A stretch of 64,000 nt of DNA from Thermoplasmata archaeon (lineage in GTDB: Archaea > Thermoplasmatota > Thermoplasmata > Thermoplasmatales > Thermoplasmataceae), in contig JAJZZX010000004.1 of the NCBI GenBank assembly GCA_021797355.1, positions 112,335 to 176,334 on the forward strand, in the 5' to 3' direction. Under the pieces are notes generated by a model. It saw only the letters and a program-made list of their open reading frames with translations, did not search any database and had not been told where the DNA came from. Each line of letters starts with the position of its first letter. Position 1 is the first letter of the stretch. Below are positions 8,964 to 18,508 of the stretch, piece after piece. The position numbers and the translations under genes were made by a program.

Positions 8964-9538
8964 CCTCCACCGGTACTCAACAAGTCAGTGCAAGCTCCAC
9001 TTTTAGCAGTCATTTTAACTTCAGCGTGGTATGCCTTTAATCTGTAATCTATATTTAATTGTAACTCTAATTCGTCATAAGACGAAATATCATCTTGGAC
9101 TAAGGAAAATAGCGAACTTTTCGCTGCTGATAACTGTCACTGTGGTTTATGATGCCTATAACAAATAACTGCGATAACGCCTGAAAAACTCATCTGCCTA
9201 CAGCATCCTTGCAGTTGCTGGCATTCTTGGTCCAGCTTCATGGCAATGCTCAATTTATTTCCGCTGCCTTATTGCGATTCAATCAACCTCTTTCGGTGGC
9301 CAATGGAACTTAAATCCATCTTTGTCATGTAACGAAGAGTCCTGCAATTCCCTGTAATAGAGATTAAGGCACATTGCATAACTTGTGGATTCTTGCTCCT
9401 TGCAGATTTAATATTTCATGTCAAAGTAGATCCCATTGTATTATGAAAGCATACTCAAGGGAACTGGCAGTAGTTCTGTTTGGACTTCTAAAAATTCACA
9501 GGGGCAAAATTGATATTCACACAGGCTAAGAGGGGGAG
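8964..9538. other. 575-bp gene-free spacer before thermopsin
   Basis: No convincing gene in either direction. It must hold the promoter of the minus-strand glycosyltransferase pair and the promoter of the thermopsin gene. A 28-codon ORF (9443-9529) ends just before the purine-rich AGGGGGAG preceding the thermopsin ATG; it is too short to support as a gene. A longer stop-free stretch around 9195-9360 has no usable start and no recognised similarity. Confidence 0.5.
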
Positions 9539-12325
9539 ATGTGCCACTCAAAAGCTGCATCTGTTGCCTCTTTTGCAATTGCTGTTATGGTCTTGGCAAG
9601 CCTCCCAGCCTTTGTGCATTCATGGGAAACTCCCGAAGAAGGGCATGCCCATCTCAGGAATCTGGGTCCAGCAGTGACGGGGGAGGGCATTATCCAGCCT
9701 GGAGGCACAATCAGCCCATACCTGTATACAAGCGAACCTGCCCCAATGGGAATTGCCAGCTACGGGATAGGTCCTGAGAATTCGGCATTCGTATTAAATT
9801 CCACTTCATACATCGGCGTTATCAACATAACGTCGATCCAGACGCAGAATTCGTCCTGGCCTGGCAGCGCTATGACCTTCCAGCTAAACCTTAATCTCGT
9901 ATTCACATACGGGGGACAGGAATATGTCTACTGGGTCCAGGATGTTGCGTACATCAATACTTCGAGCAGGCAGATAGAGTTCCTTGACAATGTCTGGAAC
10001 TCATCTTCTATGAATGCCCAGATGCTTCCCTCGTCAATTACAGGAAACGGCACAGTTGCATCTGACGGAAATATCGGGTATTACTACGATGAACCAGGTG
10101 TCATCCCGGGAAATCTTATTACACTCAGTTATCCCTCCCATATCACACTTCGGATCAACGCCAGTGCTTCTTCCTCCAACAATCCTGAAGCCATTTTCAG
10201 CTATAACGATGGATCTGGCTGGGTCACTTATGATAATGTTATTTTCCCCTTTGCCAGCCTACACAATGGATCTGCCTACTTCGTGGTAAATGGATACCAG
10301 TATAAGCCAGACGGGATTCCAATGGATGCGGAACTTATTATGGGCGGCCCAGGCGGTGGCAGTGACACCTGGGACAATGAATCCCTGCTGACGCTTATGC
10401 TCCAGTACTGGAACGGCAACAATTACCAGTCAGTGTTCGACGCGTTCAATTTCGGAAGCGACACTGCTGAAGGCATTTCCAACGTAACTGCAACTCCACT
10501 GGGTTCCAGCTCCCATGGGATACCAGGCTCCGAAGTAACCAATGGGCATGGAACGCTGTCCATGCTCTACAATACCAGTGAAGTCGGATTTATCTCAATT
10601 GTTTCTCCCGGATTCAAGTCCGGTTCCATAAATATGGGCAACACCAGCATTTCGTACACTGGATACAGGGCCAACGTAACGCTCACATCCGGCATGTACA
10701 ACCTGACCCTGATCAGCGGCGGGTCTAAATTCAGTTTCCATAACATTACTGTCCTTCCGGGCCTTACAACAGTCCTGTCCACAGAGAAGTTTTTCAGCAT
10801 TACGATAAACGAAACGGGGCTGCCATCGGGATACGCATGGTCACTGATAGTAAATGGTTCACTCTACAGCACAATTCGTTCCAACATATCAATCTCTGAA
10901 ACAAATGGAACTTACAACATATCATTTCCTTCTGTTCCTGGATACAGGCCCAAGCAGTCATTCTATGATGTCACAGTGGATGGGGCAAACCTATACATCA
11001 CAGTTAAATTTTCACCTGTCAGGTACCTCGTAACTTTCATTCTTGTCCAAGGCCAAGAACCGCCAACGTGGAACATTTCCCTGTACGGTGAAGGCGTGTT
11101 TGGGACTTCTTCCAGCTCTCTGTCCGTCTATCTTCCAAACGGCACATACCTGTTTGTTGCAAGCACTGAAGATCATCGTTTCGAAAATTATTCTGGATCC
11201 TTTACTGTATCAGCCTCATCATTGGAAGTAAACGTCGATTTTCCCGTTAATGCCATCATAGATATCCACTCCAGTCTAGACAGATCAAGTGCAATAATAA
11301 ACGGAAACGAATACAACTTTTCGGGCAATTTTTCCACCTACCTTGTGCCGGGTAACTACAGCATCTTTGTTACGTCAAACAAATCCTTACCGTTTTTCTC
11401 AACTTACGAACTTTCGGCATCCCAGATCCTAAATATAAGTGTCAACCTGAGCGTGCTTTCTTCATCTGGAATTATTGAAGGCAGCATAAATCCGGAGAAT
11501 GCCAGCCTGTTTGCCAATGGCATAGCGATTCCAGTTGCCAGCGGTGACTTCAGGCAATCCCTTCCCCCCGGAGATTATTTCCTTTCCCTATCAGCTCCTG
11601 GCCATGAAGCCTCTGTACTATCACTTCAGATTTCCAATGGCTCCTCTTCTTATATCCACATCAACCTATCTTCTGGCAAGACATTTGCAGTCAGAGGCAA
11701 CCTATACCCACTTGATGCAAAGGTGATGTTCGGAGGGGAGCCTGCTATCCAGAGTGTATCGGGAAGTTACCTGGCATATGTTGCCCAGGGAAGCTATACG
11801 GTCTCAGTTACAGCCAGTGGTTTTGCTCCTTACTCAGCCAGCCTCAATGTTACGGGGAACTTGACTGATAATTTCTCCCTTTCTCCCTTGCCGCCACTCC
11901 TTTCTGATATCGACAGTGCGGGAGTGTCCGTGCTCTCGAGTGCAGGAAATGTCACGTCTATGAAGTTCACTGGGTCTGAATTGTCGCTCAGTTTCACGTC
12001 CCCGGCAGGCGGATACCTCCTAATATGTGTACCCTTTTCCGGATTAGAGAACAGCAGCCTTGAACAGGCACTCCACAGCAGGGTATTTGTTAACGGGATT
12101 CCGGCTGCCAATTATACAGTGGCGCTGGCCAGCAATTATACTGTAATGCTTTATATGCACGTTTCCGGAGACCCACAAATAATCTGGCTATTGAACGCCT
12201 CTCTTCCGGCGCCGGTGTTAAATCCTAACAACGGAAACCTGAGCCACATGGATATAGGTTATATTGTGCTGGGCTTGCTGGCCACTATCCTTGGGGTGTC
12301 GCTTATTCTTATCAGGAGAAGATGA
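9539..12325 (+). CDS. Thermopsin-family (A5) acid protease, cell-surface anchored
   Basis: 928 residues. A signal peptide spans about residues 1-28. Residues about 40-335 have the thermopsin pattern (APMGIASYGI, SYIGVINITS, an FQLNLNLVFTYGGQEYVYWVQD core, then PDGIPMDAELIMGGPGGGS), a family of secreted archaeal proteases active at acid pH and high temperature. From about residue 420 on come repeated beta domains, starting with ITINETGLPSGYAWSLIVNG (a repeat common in Thermoplasmata surface proteins) and then PEGA-like segments. A single C-terminal helix (IGYIVLGLLATILGVSLILI) ends in RRR. The many NxS/T sequons suggest glycosylation. Canonical thermopsin is far shorter; here the protease is tethered on a long stalk. 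The ATG lies only 2-3 nt after AGGGGGAG, so the start is somewhat uncertain. Confidence 0.9.
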   Translation: MCHSKAASVASFAIAVMVLASLPAFVHSWETPEEGHAHLRNLGPAVTGEGIIQPGGTISPYLYTSEPAPMGIASYGIGPENSAFVLNSTSYIGVINITSIQTQNSSWPGSAMTFQLNLNLVFTYGGQEYVYWVQDVAYINTSSRQIEFLDNVWNSSSMNAQMLPSSITGNGTVASDGNIGYYYDEPGVIPGNLITLSYPSHITLRINASASSSNNPEAIFSYNDGSGWVTYDNVIFPFASLHNGSAYFVVNGYQYKPDGIPMDAELIMGGPGGGSDTWDNESLLTLMLQYWNGNNYQSVFDAFNFGSDTAEGISNVTATPLGSSSHGIPGSEVTNGHGTLSMLYNTSEVGFISIVSPGFKSGSINMGNTSISYTGYRANVTLTSGMYNLTLISGGSKFSFHNITVLPGLTTVLSTEKFFSITINETGLPSGYAWSLIVNGSLYSTIRSNISISETNGTYNISFPSVPGYRPKQSFYDVTVDGANLYITVKFSPVRYLVTFILVQGQEPPTWNISLYGEGVFGTSSSSLSVYLPNGTYLFVASTEDHRFENYSGSFTVSASSLEVNVDFPVNAIIDIHSSLDRSSAIINGNEYNFSGNFSTYLVPGNYSIFVTSNKSLPFFSTYELSASQILNISVNLSVLSSSGIIEGSINPENASLFANGIAIPVASGDFRQSLPPGDYFLSLSAPGHEASVLSLQISNGSSSYIHINLSSGKTFAVRGNLYPLDAKVMFGGEPAIQSVSGSYLAYVAQGSYTVSVTASGFAPYSASLNVTGNLTDNFSLSPLPPLLSDIDSAGVSVLSSAGNVTSMKFTGSELSLSFTSPAGGYLLICVPFSGLENSSLEQALHSRVFVNGIPAANYTVALASNYTVMLYMHVSGDPQIIWLLNASLPAPVLNPNNGNLSHMDIGYIVLGLLATILGVSLILIRRR

Positions 12326-12328
12326 CAC

Positions 12329-12769
12329 TTACAGATCTACCTTGATCTGCCACTCATTCTTATTCTGGACAAGCGATCCCTGAAGCCCCCTGTCCCTTAT
12401 TTCAGACAATTTTGCGGTAGCATCTGCCTCAGAGCGGAAATGGAAGAAAAGAGCATCGTAACCAAGTTCAGGCATCTCATTCTGCGACCCAAGAATGTCC
12501 CTTAGTGAATCGAGCACTGAGATGAGCCTTTCTTCAGTGGTCCTCAGTTGGCCAGTCTTTATTCTTTCTATACCTCTTTCTTTGAGGCTGTTGTAGATTA
12601 CCTGGTTTACCTGTCCCGAGATTTGCCTGTGGGATGGCGTCCTTACCCCTGTAAAGACGAAATATGCCCCTATGGCTATGACAACCACTCCAAGTTCCAG
12701 GAGGATAAACACAAAGTATGCCCCCATTATAACAATGAGCAGGCCTAATATTGTTCTGGAAGGGCTCAA
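12329..12769 (-). CDS. Small membrane protein of unknown function
   Basis: 146 residues. Two adjacent hydrophobic helices (about residues 7-24 and 26-42) are followed by a soluble ~100-residue domain with a coiled-coil-prone stretch (RIKTGQLRTTEERLISVLDS). The ending, FHFRSEADATAKLSEIRDRG with a terminal IKVDL strand, looks like a small alpha/beta fold. I recognise no family. The gene converges on thermopsin (3-bp gap) and is divergent from the dCMP deaminase gene. Confidence 0.7.
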   Translation of the reverse strand: MSPSRTILGLLIVIMGAYFVFILLELGVVVIAIGAYFVFTGVRTPSHRQISGQVNQVIYNSLKERGIERIKTGQLRTTEERLISVLDSLRDILGSQNEMPELGYDALFFHFRSEADATAKLSEIRDRGLQGSLVQNKNEWQIKVDL

Positions 12770-12889
12770 TAAAAGCAGTATGCAACTCTCCCTAAAATCC
12801 TTATTGGTACAAGCAGGAGAACAGGCCGCCTCATTCGTTCCTGCAAAATGTGCTCATAATATTATTATGCCTGATTCAAATATGATTCC

Positions 12890-13402
12890 ATGGATAATGT
12901 TAGGCCCACATGGGACCAGTATTTTATGCGTATGGCATTTTTGGCTGCATCGCGTTCCAACTGCACAAGGCGCAAGGTAGGGGCTGTCATAGTGAAGGAC
13001 AAGAACGTTCTCGCTACGGGCTACAATGGCCCCCCATCTGGTACAGTCCACTGTGATGTTGTAGGATGCATTCGCGATGATCTTGATGTTCCCTCAGGGG
13101 AACGGCATGAACTCTGCCGTGGACTGCACGCTGAGCAGAATGCGATAATTCAGGCAGCAGTACATGGAGTTAGTATAAAGGATGCCGTAATATACGTCAC
13201 AACCCATCCCTGTGTTGTCTGCTCAAAGATGCTTATGAATGCGCAGATCAGGGAAATCATCTACGCGCAGGGATATCCGGATGAGCTTTCCGAGCTTATG
13301 CTCCTGGAGAGCTCCATATCTAAGCGGAGGTTTGAACTTCCAGAGAACGAGGTTAAGGCAATGCTTGGTGATTTCTATGCTACCATGCCCGGCAGCGACT
13401 GA
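12890..13402 (+). CDS. dCMP deaminase family protein
   Basis: 170 residues. The zinc-dependent deaminase motif is intact: His and Glu in GLHAEQNAI (about residue 84), and the two cysteines in [11 protein letters not shown]. It also has the extra N-terminal substrate motif [10 protein letters not shown] and a Cys/His-rich insert ([11 protein letters not shown]) usual for the dCMP deaminase/ComEB group. It would deaminate dCMP to dUMP for dTMP synthesis. A TATA-like ATAATATTATT near 12856 places the transcription start close to the ATG, so the mRNA is probably leaderless. Confidence 0.9.
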   Translation: MDNVRPTWDQYFMRMAFLAASRSNCTRRKVGAVIVKDKNVLATGYNGPPSGTVHCDVVGCIRDDLDVPSGERHELCRGLHAEQNAIIQAAVHGVSIKDAVIYVTTHPCVVCSKMLMNAQIREIIYAQGYPDELSELMLLESSISKRRFELPENEVKAMLGDFYATMPGSD

Positions 13403-13802
13403 TCTTTTTCATTACCGGCAGTGACTGCATATCATCTGGTTAGAATTAGTCTGACTGGACAATTAAGCGTCATGCCTTATGGAGCCAGGTGCTGTGCGGC
13501 CTTTTAGATAGTCCAGTAAAAGCGTGAATCCACTGCATCGCAATTACCATGAAGCTCCTTGTTTAATTTAAAGCTCCACTTCATTCCAATGACTCTGTAA
13601 CCCCCTGCCATCCCTATTGGCTGGTTTTCAATGCTAAAATCTACAAATGCCCATGGACATAGCATCACCATTGCTGGTCTTCATATTGGTGTTGTATCCA
13701 TATGGGGATATCCGTTGGAAATTGAGCTGGAAATGGCTGTAATGTTTTCCTTACGCAGATCTGTACCATAATAATATTTATATTCCATTCATATGGGTTA
13801 AC
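13403..13802. other. 400-bp spacer with DedA promoter
   Basis: No gene recognised on either strand. The right end contains a strong TATA element (TAATATTTATATT, 13772-13784) about 26 nt before the GTG of the DedA gene, predicting a leaderless transcript. A 29-codon ORF from 13652 has no supporting feature. Confidence 0.5.
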
Positions 13803-14459
13803 GTGTTCCATCTCGCTATCGCAACCTCTCTGGCCAATTTTGTAATCGGCCTAATACAGACGCTTGGGTATCCAGGAATCTTTTTCCTGATGCTCCTGGA
13901 AGGCCTCCTTCTCCCCATTCCATCAGAAGTGGTAATGGCTTTTGGAGGCTATCTTGCATTCTCCAGCGGCCTTCCAGACATAATGGGAATCCCTGCATTC
14001 GTCGTCCTTCTTATCGTGGGAAGCCTTGGAAACGTTGTTGGCGCATATCTTGCCTACCTGCTGGGAGATTATGGAGGCATTCCCCTAATCATGAGATACG
14101 GGAAATATGTAATGCTTGATGAAGGATCCATCAGGAGAACCCATGAATGGTTTCTGCGCTATGGGCCAATTTCCGTCTTCCTCACCAGGCTCGTGCCAAT
14201 ATTCAGGACCTTCATTTCAATACCTGCGGGGATAGCTAAGATGAACAGGACAACATTCCTCCTCCTGACACTTGCCGGCTCCCTTATATGGGACAGCCTC
14301 CTCATATATCTTGGCTATGTACTCGGCCCACACTGGGGTTCCATACTGTCATTCTTTGACGAATACCAGTATGTTGCAATAGGAATCCTTGTGGCCATAA
14401 TACTATGGTGGTTCTTCAGCAAAATAAGCAAGCGCAACAGGATTTCAGCTGCTCCTTAA
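13803..14459 (+). CDS. DedA family (SNARE-associated) membrane protein
   Basis: 218 residues, with 5-6 hydrophobic segments. Family hallmarks are the re-entrant loop FLMLLEGLLLPIPSEVVMAF near residues 28-47, the glycine-rich GSLGNVVGAYLAYLLGDYGG, and the amphipathic FLTRLVPIFRTFISIPAGIA near 125-144. DedA proteins act in lipid (undecaprenyl-phosphate or phospholipid) translocation and membrane homeostasis. The start is GTG at 13803, chosen because the TATA box lies ~26 nt upstream and no Shine-Dalgarno sequence is present. Convergent with sdhD. Confidence 0.9.
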   Translation: MFHLAIATSLANFVIGLIQTLGYPGIFFLMLLEGLLLPIPSEVVMAFGGYLAFSSGLPDIMGIPAFVVLLIVGSLGNVVGAYLAYLLGDYGGIPLIMRYGKYVMLDEGSIRRTHEWFLRYGPISVFLTRLVPIFRTFISIPAGIAKMNRTTFLLLTLAGSLIWDSLLIYLGYVLGPHWGSILSFFDEYQYVAIGILVAIILWWFFSKISKRNRISAAP

Positions 14460-14489
14460 ATTCCAGGGAATTAATAAAAAATAATATTT

Positions 14490-14879
14490 TTACGCCGGAA
14501 CGGCGATCCTGGCAACAAGAACTGCAAGAATTGTTCCATACACCACTGTCACAAAGTACAGCGCTACCAAGGCATAGTTAAGATAGCCTTTTGCCTTCTG
14601 GCTCATATTCAGGTCCTTAAGTATCCCTCCCAGTCCGTTTACAGCGTGGTAGCTGATAACCCATACGAAAACTATAAAGAAGGCAAGCCACCATGGGTTA
14701 TGCATATTCTGGATTACCTGATTGAAGAACTGTATGGGGTGGCCAAAGTCTATGTGCGCAACATAGAGATGCACTCCTACAAAAAATATGAGGAACAGCC
14801 CCGACGCCGCCTGGAACATCCTTGATACTGACCCGGTCACTCTCCTTCTGGAGTTATACTTCATCTCTGCCTCTGTCAT
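14490..14879 (-). CDS. sdhD: Succinate dehydrogenase membrane anchor subunit D
   Basis: 129 residues, with three membrane helices. Histidines in helix positions (FVGVHLYVAHI) could serve haem or quinone binding. It is the last gene of the sdhABCD operon, one base after sdhC. Assignment rests mainly on its position and on size and topology matching SdhD/SdhC-type anchors; the sequence family itself diverges fast. Together with SdhC it would anchor SdhAB and pass electrons to quinone. Confidence 0.85.
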   Translation of the reverse strand: MTEAEMKYNSRRRVTGSVSRMFQAASGLFLIFFVGVHLYVAHIDFGHPIQFFNQVIQNMHNPWWLAFFIVFVWVISYHAVNGLGGILKDLNMSQKAKGYLNYALVALYFVTVVYGTILAVLVARIAVPA

Positions 14880-14880
14880 T

Positions 14881-15294
14881 TTAAGCAGCTCCTATGAACA
14901 TGTAGGCGTAGTAAAGGAAGACGCCAAGAATAACAACTGCGATGCTTTCAAAGAAATAAAACATGACCTTGTGATTCTTGAGACCGATACCCATCTCATT
15001 TAGCGCGAGCCTTGTTCCATTGGCCCCATGATAAAATATTACCAGAGCAAGGAGCACGTCGAGCACCAGGAAAGAATCGTACGGACCGTATGTGATGGAT
15101 GTGACCAGACTGTTGTACGTAGCCGCACCGCTCAGCAAATGGGACAGCACAAACAGATGGAGGTAAAGATAGAATACTATGACAAGACCGCTCAACCTGT
15201 GCATTGCAAATGCAAAGTAACCCACGCCTTTCCTGTAGAATTTTGCCCAGCCAAGTGGGCCCTCATTCATGTTCTTTACACTTTCCACAACCAA
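14881..15294 (-). CDS. sdhC: Succinate dehydrogenase cytochrome b subunit C
   Basis: 137 residues, with three membrane helices. The N-terminal pattern FAMHRLSGLVIVFYLYLHLF matches the HRxSG...H signature of SdhC proteins, where histidines bind haem b. A second signature, VIFYHGANGTRLALNEMG, is the HxxxGxRxxxxD-type motif near the C-terminal helices. It lies between sdhB (2-bp gap) and sdhD (1-bp gap), so translation is probably coupled. Confidence 0.9.
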   Translation of the reverse strand: MVVESVKNMNEGPLGWAKFYRKGVGYFAFAMHRLSGLVIVFYLYLHLFVLSHLLSGAATYNSLVTSITYGPYDSFLVLDVLLALVIFYHGANGTRLALNEMGIGLKNHKVMFYFFESIAVVILGVFLYYAYMFIGAA

Positions 15295-15296
15295 TA

Positions 15297-16028
15297 TTAT
15301 CTCCTCCTGAATAGCCTCTGGAATTCAAGCCCAACCATGCTGGACCTGAGCTTCTGGATTGCAAATGATGGATCCACGCCCTTTGGGCAAGCCTCAGTGC
15401 ATTCACCAGCAAAGTGGCATCTTGACGTTCCTTCTTCACCGCTCACGATTTCGAGCCTGTATTTCTTTCCCTGATCCCTGTTGTCAGCAATGTAACGCCA
15501 TGCAGCCGCAAGAGGGGCTGGTCCTAAATAGTTTGGATCAGAACCCTCTATTGGGCAGGCTGCCATGCATATTCCACATTTTATGCACAGAGAGTAATCA
15601 AGATACTCATGGAACTGTTCTGGCGTCTGGAGTATTTCAGAATCGTACTTGCCGTCGTCGTCCCGTATCACATAAGGCTTGACCGCCCTGTATTTTTCCA
15701 GGAAGCCATCAATGTCCACTGCGAGATCCCTGATAACCTTGAAATGTTTCAGCGGAGCCACAGTAACCTTCTGCCCCTTCAGGCTGTCTGTTGTAGTGGA
15801 GCATGCCATGTGGGGCTTGCCATTTATCTCCATGGCGCAGCTACCGCATATCTCCATCCTGCATGAGTACCTGAACGACAGCGAATGATCAAGGTTTTCC
15901 TTTATGTACAGCAGCGCTTCCAGGACTGTGGATACTTTGTCCTTGGGAACATTATAAGACTGGGTCTTCATATTTCCGTTTTCGTCCGTCCTCTTTATCT
16001 CAAAAACCATCTCTTCCATCTCATGCAC
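15297..16028 (-). CDS. sdhB: Succinate dehydrogenase iron-sulfur subunit B
   Basis: 243 residues. The N-terminal ferredoxin domain has the [2Fe-2S] ligands in CRMEICGSC plus the later Cys of PHMACS. The C-terminal domain has the [4Fe-4S] pattern CIKCGICMAACP and the three-cysteine set CHFAGECTEACPKGVDP for the [3Fe-4S] cluster. This is the classical three-cluster set linking the SdhA flavin to quinone, not the CCG-domain type found in many archaea. One base separates it from sdhA. Confidence 0.95.
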   Translation of the reverse strand: MHEMEEMVFEIKRTDENGNMKTQSYNVPKDKVSTVLEALLYIKENLDHSLSFRYSCRMEICGSCAMEINGKPHMACSTTTDSLKGQKVTVAPLKHFKVIRDLAVDIDGFLEKYRAVKPYVIRDDDGKYDSEILQTPEQFHEYLDYSLCIKCGICMAACPIEGSDPNYLGPAPLAAAWRYIADNRDQGKKYRLEIVSGEEGTSRCHFAGECTEACPKGVDPSFAIQKLRSSMVGLEFQRLFRRR

Positions 16029-16029
16029 C

Positions 16030-17730
16030 TCAGTAAGACCTCACCGTTGGCTGCCATTTCGTAACTACAACAGGCCGGTATGTGAGAATAGGGCCATTAT
16101 CAGAGTAAGTAGCTATTGTATGCATCATGAAGTTCTTGTCGTCCCTGTCCGGGAAATCCCTCCTGTAATGTGCGCCCCTGCTTTCCTTCCTCTGAAGTGC
16201 GCCCAGTGTAATTATCTCGGCAAGATCAAGCATGAAGCCAACCTCAAATGCCCATTCTAACTCAAGATTGAACGTTGATGACTTGTCCTCAATTGTTATC
16301 TTCTGGTATCTTTCCTTGAGGGCTGCAATGTTCTTTAAGCTGTTCTGAAGGGGTGCCTCTGTCCTGAAAACACCGACATTCTTGTCCATGTTTATCCTGA
16401 GGTCCTCTCTTATCTTTGCAACGTTTTCTCCTCCGTCTCTCCTGAGCATGTCTTCCCAGATGTGTTTCTCCTCCTCCTCAATCTGCTTCATATCCAGTTC
16501 AGGGAAGGAGTGGGACACCGCATACTCAGCAGCCGCTTTTCCTGCCACATTTCCAAGAGCGAGGCATTCGTTTGTTGAATTTGAGCCGAGCCTGTTGGCC
16601 CCATGGATGCTCACGCATGCGTTCTCGCCAGCAGCATAAATGCCGGGTATTGATGTTGTTGTCTTTACGTTGGAATCTATCCCGCCCATAGTGTAATGGG
16701 TTGCAGGATGGACCGGTATCAGCTCATTATGTGCATCTATCCCGTTGAACTTCTTTGCTATGTCGGTGATCATAGGGAGGCGTTCGTCCAGCTTGTCAGC
16801 TATGTGCCTCAGGTCCAGGAAAACATAGTCCATGTCACCGTATTCTCCCTTTGCGCCCCTTCCAGCCTCTATCTCCCACATTATTGCCCTTGATACGACA
16901 TCTCTTGAGGCAGTCTCGAACTTGTGGGGTGCGTAGGTACCCATGAACCGCTTGCCGTCCTTGTCAAGGAGATAGCCACCTTCAGCCCTTGCAGCCTCCG
17001 TGATAAGTATGCCGGACGGGACAAGACCCGTGGGATGAAACTGTATGAACTCCATGTCCTTCAGCGGTATTCCTGCCCTGTAGGCTATGGCGTCCCCATC
17101 GCCGGTGACAGAATGTGCATATGTCGCAAACTGGTAGAGCCTTCCTGCCCCGCCCATGGCAAATATTATTGACTTTCCCTGAAAAACTGTGAATTCACCA
17201 TTCCTCAGGTTGATTGTGGTAACAGCATTTGGCTTCCCGTCTGCCAGAATGAGCTTGGTCGCAAAATACTCGTTGTAGAAATGAATGTCGTATTTCAGTG
17301 CCCTGCTGAAAAGAGTCTGCATCACATGGAATCCAGTCTTGTCGGCGGCAAATGTTGCCCTGGGAAAACTTAGTGCGCCAAAATCACGCTGTGAAATTGT
17401 TCCGTCAGGATTCCTGCTCCAGGGGCATCCCCAGTGGTCAGTGGTGTAAATCTGCTCGGGAACGAGCCTGACAAACTCCTCAATTGCATCCTGATCCCCT
17501 AGATAGTCACTTCCCTTGATTGTGTCAAAGGCATGCAGATCAAATGAATCCTTGGGATTAAGAACGGCACTTGTCCCTCCCTCTGCAGAAACGGAGTGTG
17601 ACCTCAACGGATAAAGCTTGGATACTAGGCCAACAGAAACACCTGGATTGTATTCAGCAGCAGCTATTGCAGCCCTGAGTCCTGCCATTCCTCCACCCAG
17701 GATCAGGACGTCTTCTCTTATCTTTTCCAA
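16030..17730 (-). CDS. sdhA: Succinate dehydrogenase flavoprotein subunit A
   Basis: 566 residues. The FAD-binding GGGMAGLRAAIAAAE is at residues ~12-26, and the flavin-linked histidine is His45 in RSHSVSAEGGTSA. The capping and active-site motifs are FIQFHPTGL, REGGYLLD-like EARAEGGYLL, and HGANRLGSNS near residue 380. It oxidises succinate to fumarate in the citric-acid cycle. The start is TTG at 17730, read from homologous N-termini (EKIREDVLILGGG). A TATA-like AATATATT at ~17760-17767 would put transcription start only a few bases upstream. It heads the operon sdhABCD. Confidence 0.97.
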   Translation of the reverse strand: MEKIREDVLILGGGMAGLRAAIAAAEYNPGVSVGLVSKLYPLRSHSVSAEGGTSAVLNPKDSFDLHAFDTIKGSDYLGDQDAIEEFVRLVPEQIYTTDHWGCPWSRNPDGTISQRDFGALSFPRATFAADKTGFHVMQTLFSRALKYDIHFYNEYFATKLILADGKPNAVTTINLRNGEFTVFQGKSIIFAMGGAGRLYQFATYAHSVTGDGDAIAYRAGIPLKDMEFIQFHPTGLVPSGILITEAARAEGGYLLDKDGKRFMGTYAPHKFETASRDVVSRAIMWEIEAGRGAKGEYGDMDYVFLDLRHIADKLDERLPMITDIAKKFNGIDAHNELIPVHPATHYTMGGIDSNVKTTTSIPGIYAAGENACVSIHGANRLGSNSTNECLALGNVAGKAAAEYAVSHSFPELDMKQIEEEEKHIWEDMLRRDGGENVAKIREDLRINMDKNVGVFRTEAPLQNSLKNIAALKERYQKITIEDKSSTFNLELEWAFEVGFMLDLAEIITLGALQRKESRGAHYRRDFPDRDDKNFMMHTIATYSDNGPILTYRPVVVTKWQPTVRSY

Positions 17731-17907
17731 TTATAACCCCAGTTAGGATTGCCAGTGTTAATATATTTTTTTTTATGCGCAGTACACCAAGAGCGCTATC
17801 CGATTGATTATCGGGTATCAAAATGAATATCTATGAATTCTAGGCTCCTGCCCGGGCATATGCTTCTGCTGCAAAAGCAAAGTTTAAATACCTGAATGCA
17901 ATTCATA

Positions 17908-17930
17908 GTTGTCAACTAATGGTTGACAAC
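17908..17930. promoter_or_regulatory. Perfect inverted repeat at hsp20 promoter (heat-shock operator candidate)
   Basis: GTTGTCAAC, five bases, GTTGACAAC: a perfect 9-bp inverted repeat. A TATA element TTTAAATA (17883-17890) puts the transcription start at about 17910, so the repeat covers the start site. A Shine-Dalgarno sequence GGAGG (17932-17936) follows. Spacing and core (CAAC-N5-GTTG) resemble the CTAAC-N5-GTTAG palindrome known for the Archaeoglobus heat-shock regulator HSR1. The downstream wHTH gene is the likely binder (inference). Confidence 0.75.
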
Positions 17931-17944
17931 AGGAGGATGAGAAT

Positions 17945-18508
17945 ATGGTAATAAGGAGGAAAAGGGACGAGGATGACTGGAGGAACCCATTTGAAGATGA
18001 ATTTGAGGACATGTTCAGGGACTTCGGCTTCGATTTTGACAGGTTCAATGAGAGAATGATGAGGATATGGGACAAGCTGCTAAAGGATCCCGATGTCAAG
18101 ACCTATGGTCCTTACGTATATGGTTTCACATACAAGATCGGGCCGGACGGAAAGCCCGTATTCGAGGAATTCGGCAACGTTCCAAGGAACATGATTCCTG
18201 GAGTGGCGGACAACGTTGAGAAAGATGTCAGGGAACCAATAACCGACATTAACGAGGACAAGAACAAGATCTACATAACGTACGAGCTCCCAGGCATCTC
18301 GAAGGATGACATTGAGCTGAATGTATCTGCCAAGAACGTGACCATCAATGTCAAAAACGGTCCCAGGAAATACTTCAAGAGCATAGACCTTGAAGATGAG
18401 ATAAAGCCAGAGACTGCCAAGGCAAAATTCACCAACGGGATACTGGACCTGACAGTTGAAAAGGTGAATGGCGAGAAAACCGGCGGCAAGAAAGTAAAGA
18501 TAGAGTGA
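17945..18508 (+). CDS. Small heat-shock protein, Hsp20/alpha-crystallin family
   Basis: 187 residues. An acidic, Phe/Asp-rich N-terminal arm (~95 residues, FEDMFRDFGFDFDRFNERMM) precedes the alpha-crystallin domain (PITDINEDKNKIYITYELPG to GILDLTVEK, residues ~98-178). The conserved ELPGISKDDI and A-x-x-x-NGILDL elements are present. The usual C-terminal I-x-I is reduced to KVKIE. It is an ATP-independent holdase chaperone. First gene of a two-gene operon with a wHTH regulator (GTGA overlap), behind a palindromic operator. Confidence 0.93.
   Translation: MVIRRKRDEDDWRNPFEDEFEDMFRDFGFDFDRFNERMMRIWDKLLKDPDVKTYGPYVYGFTYKIGPDGKPVFEEFGNVPRNMIPGVADNVEKDVREPITDINEDKNKIYITYELPGISKDDIELNVSAKNVTINVKNGPRKYFKSIDLEDEIKPETAKAKFTNGILDLTVEKVNGEKTGGKKVKIE

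Noticed and set aside
9443..9529. 28-codon ORF just before thermopsin
   Set aside because: Too short, no clear promoter spacing, no recognisable peptide type; could be chance.
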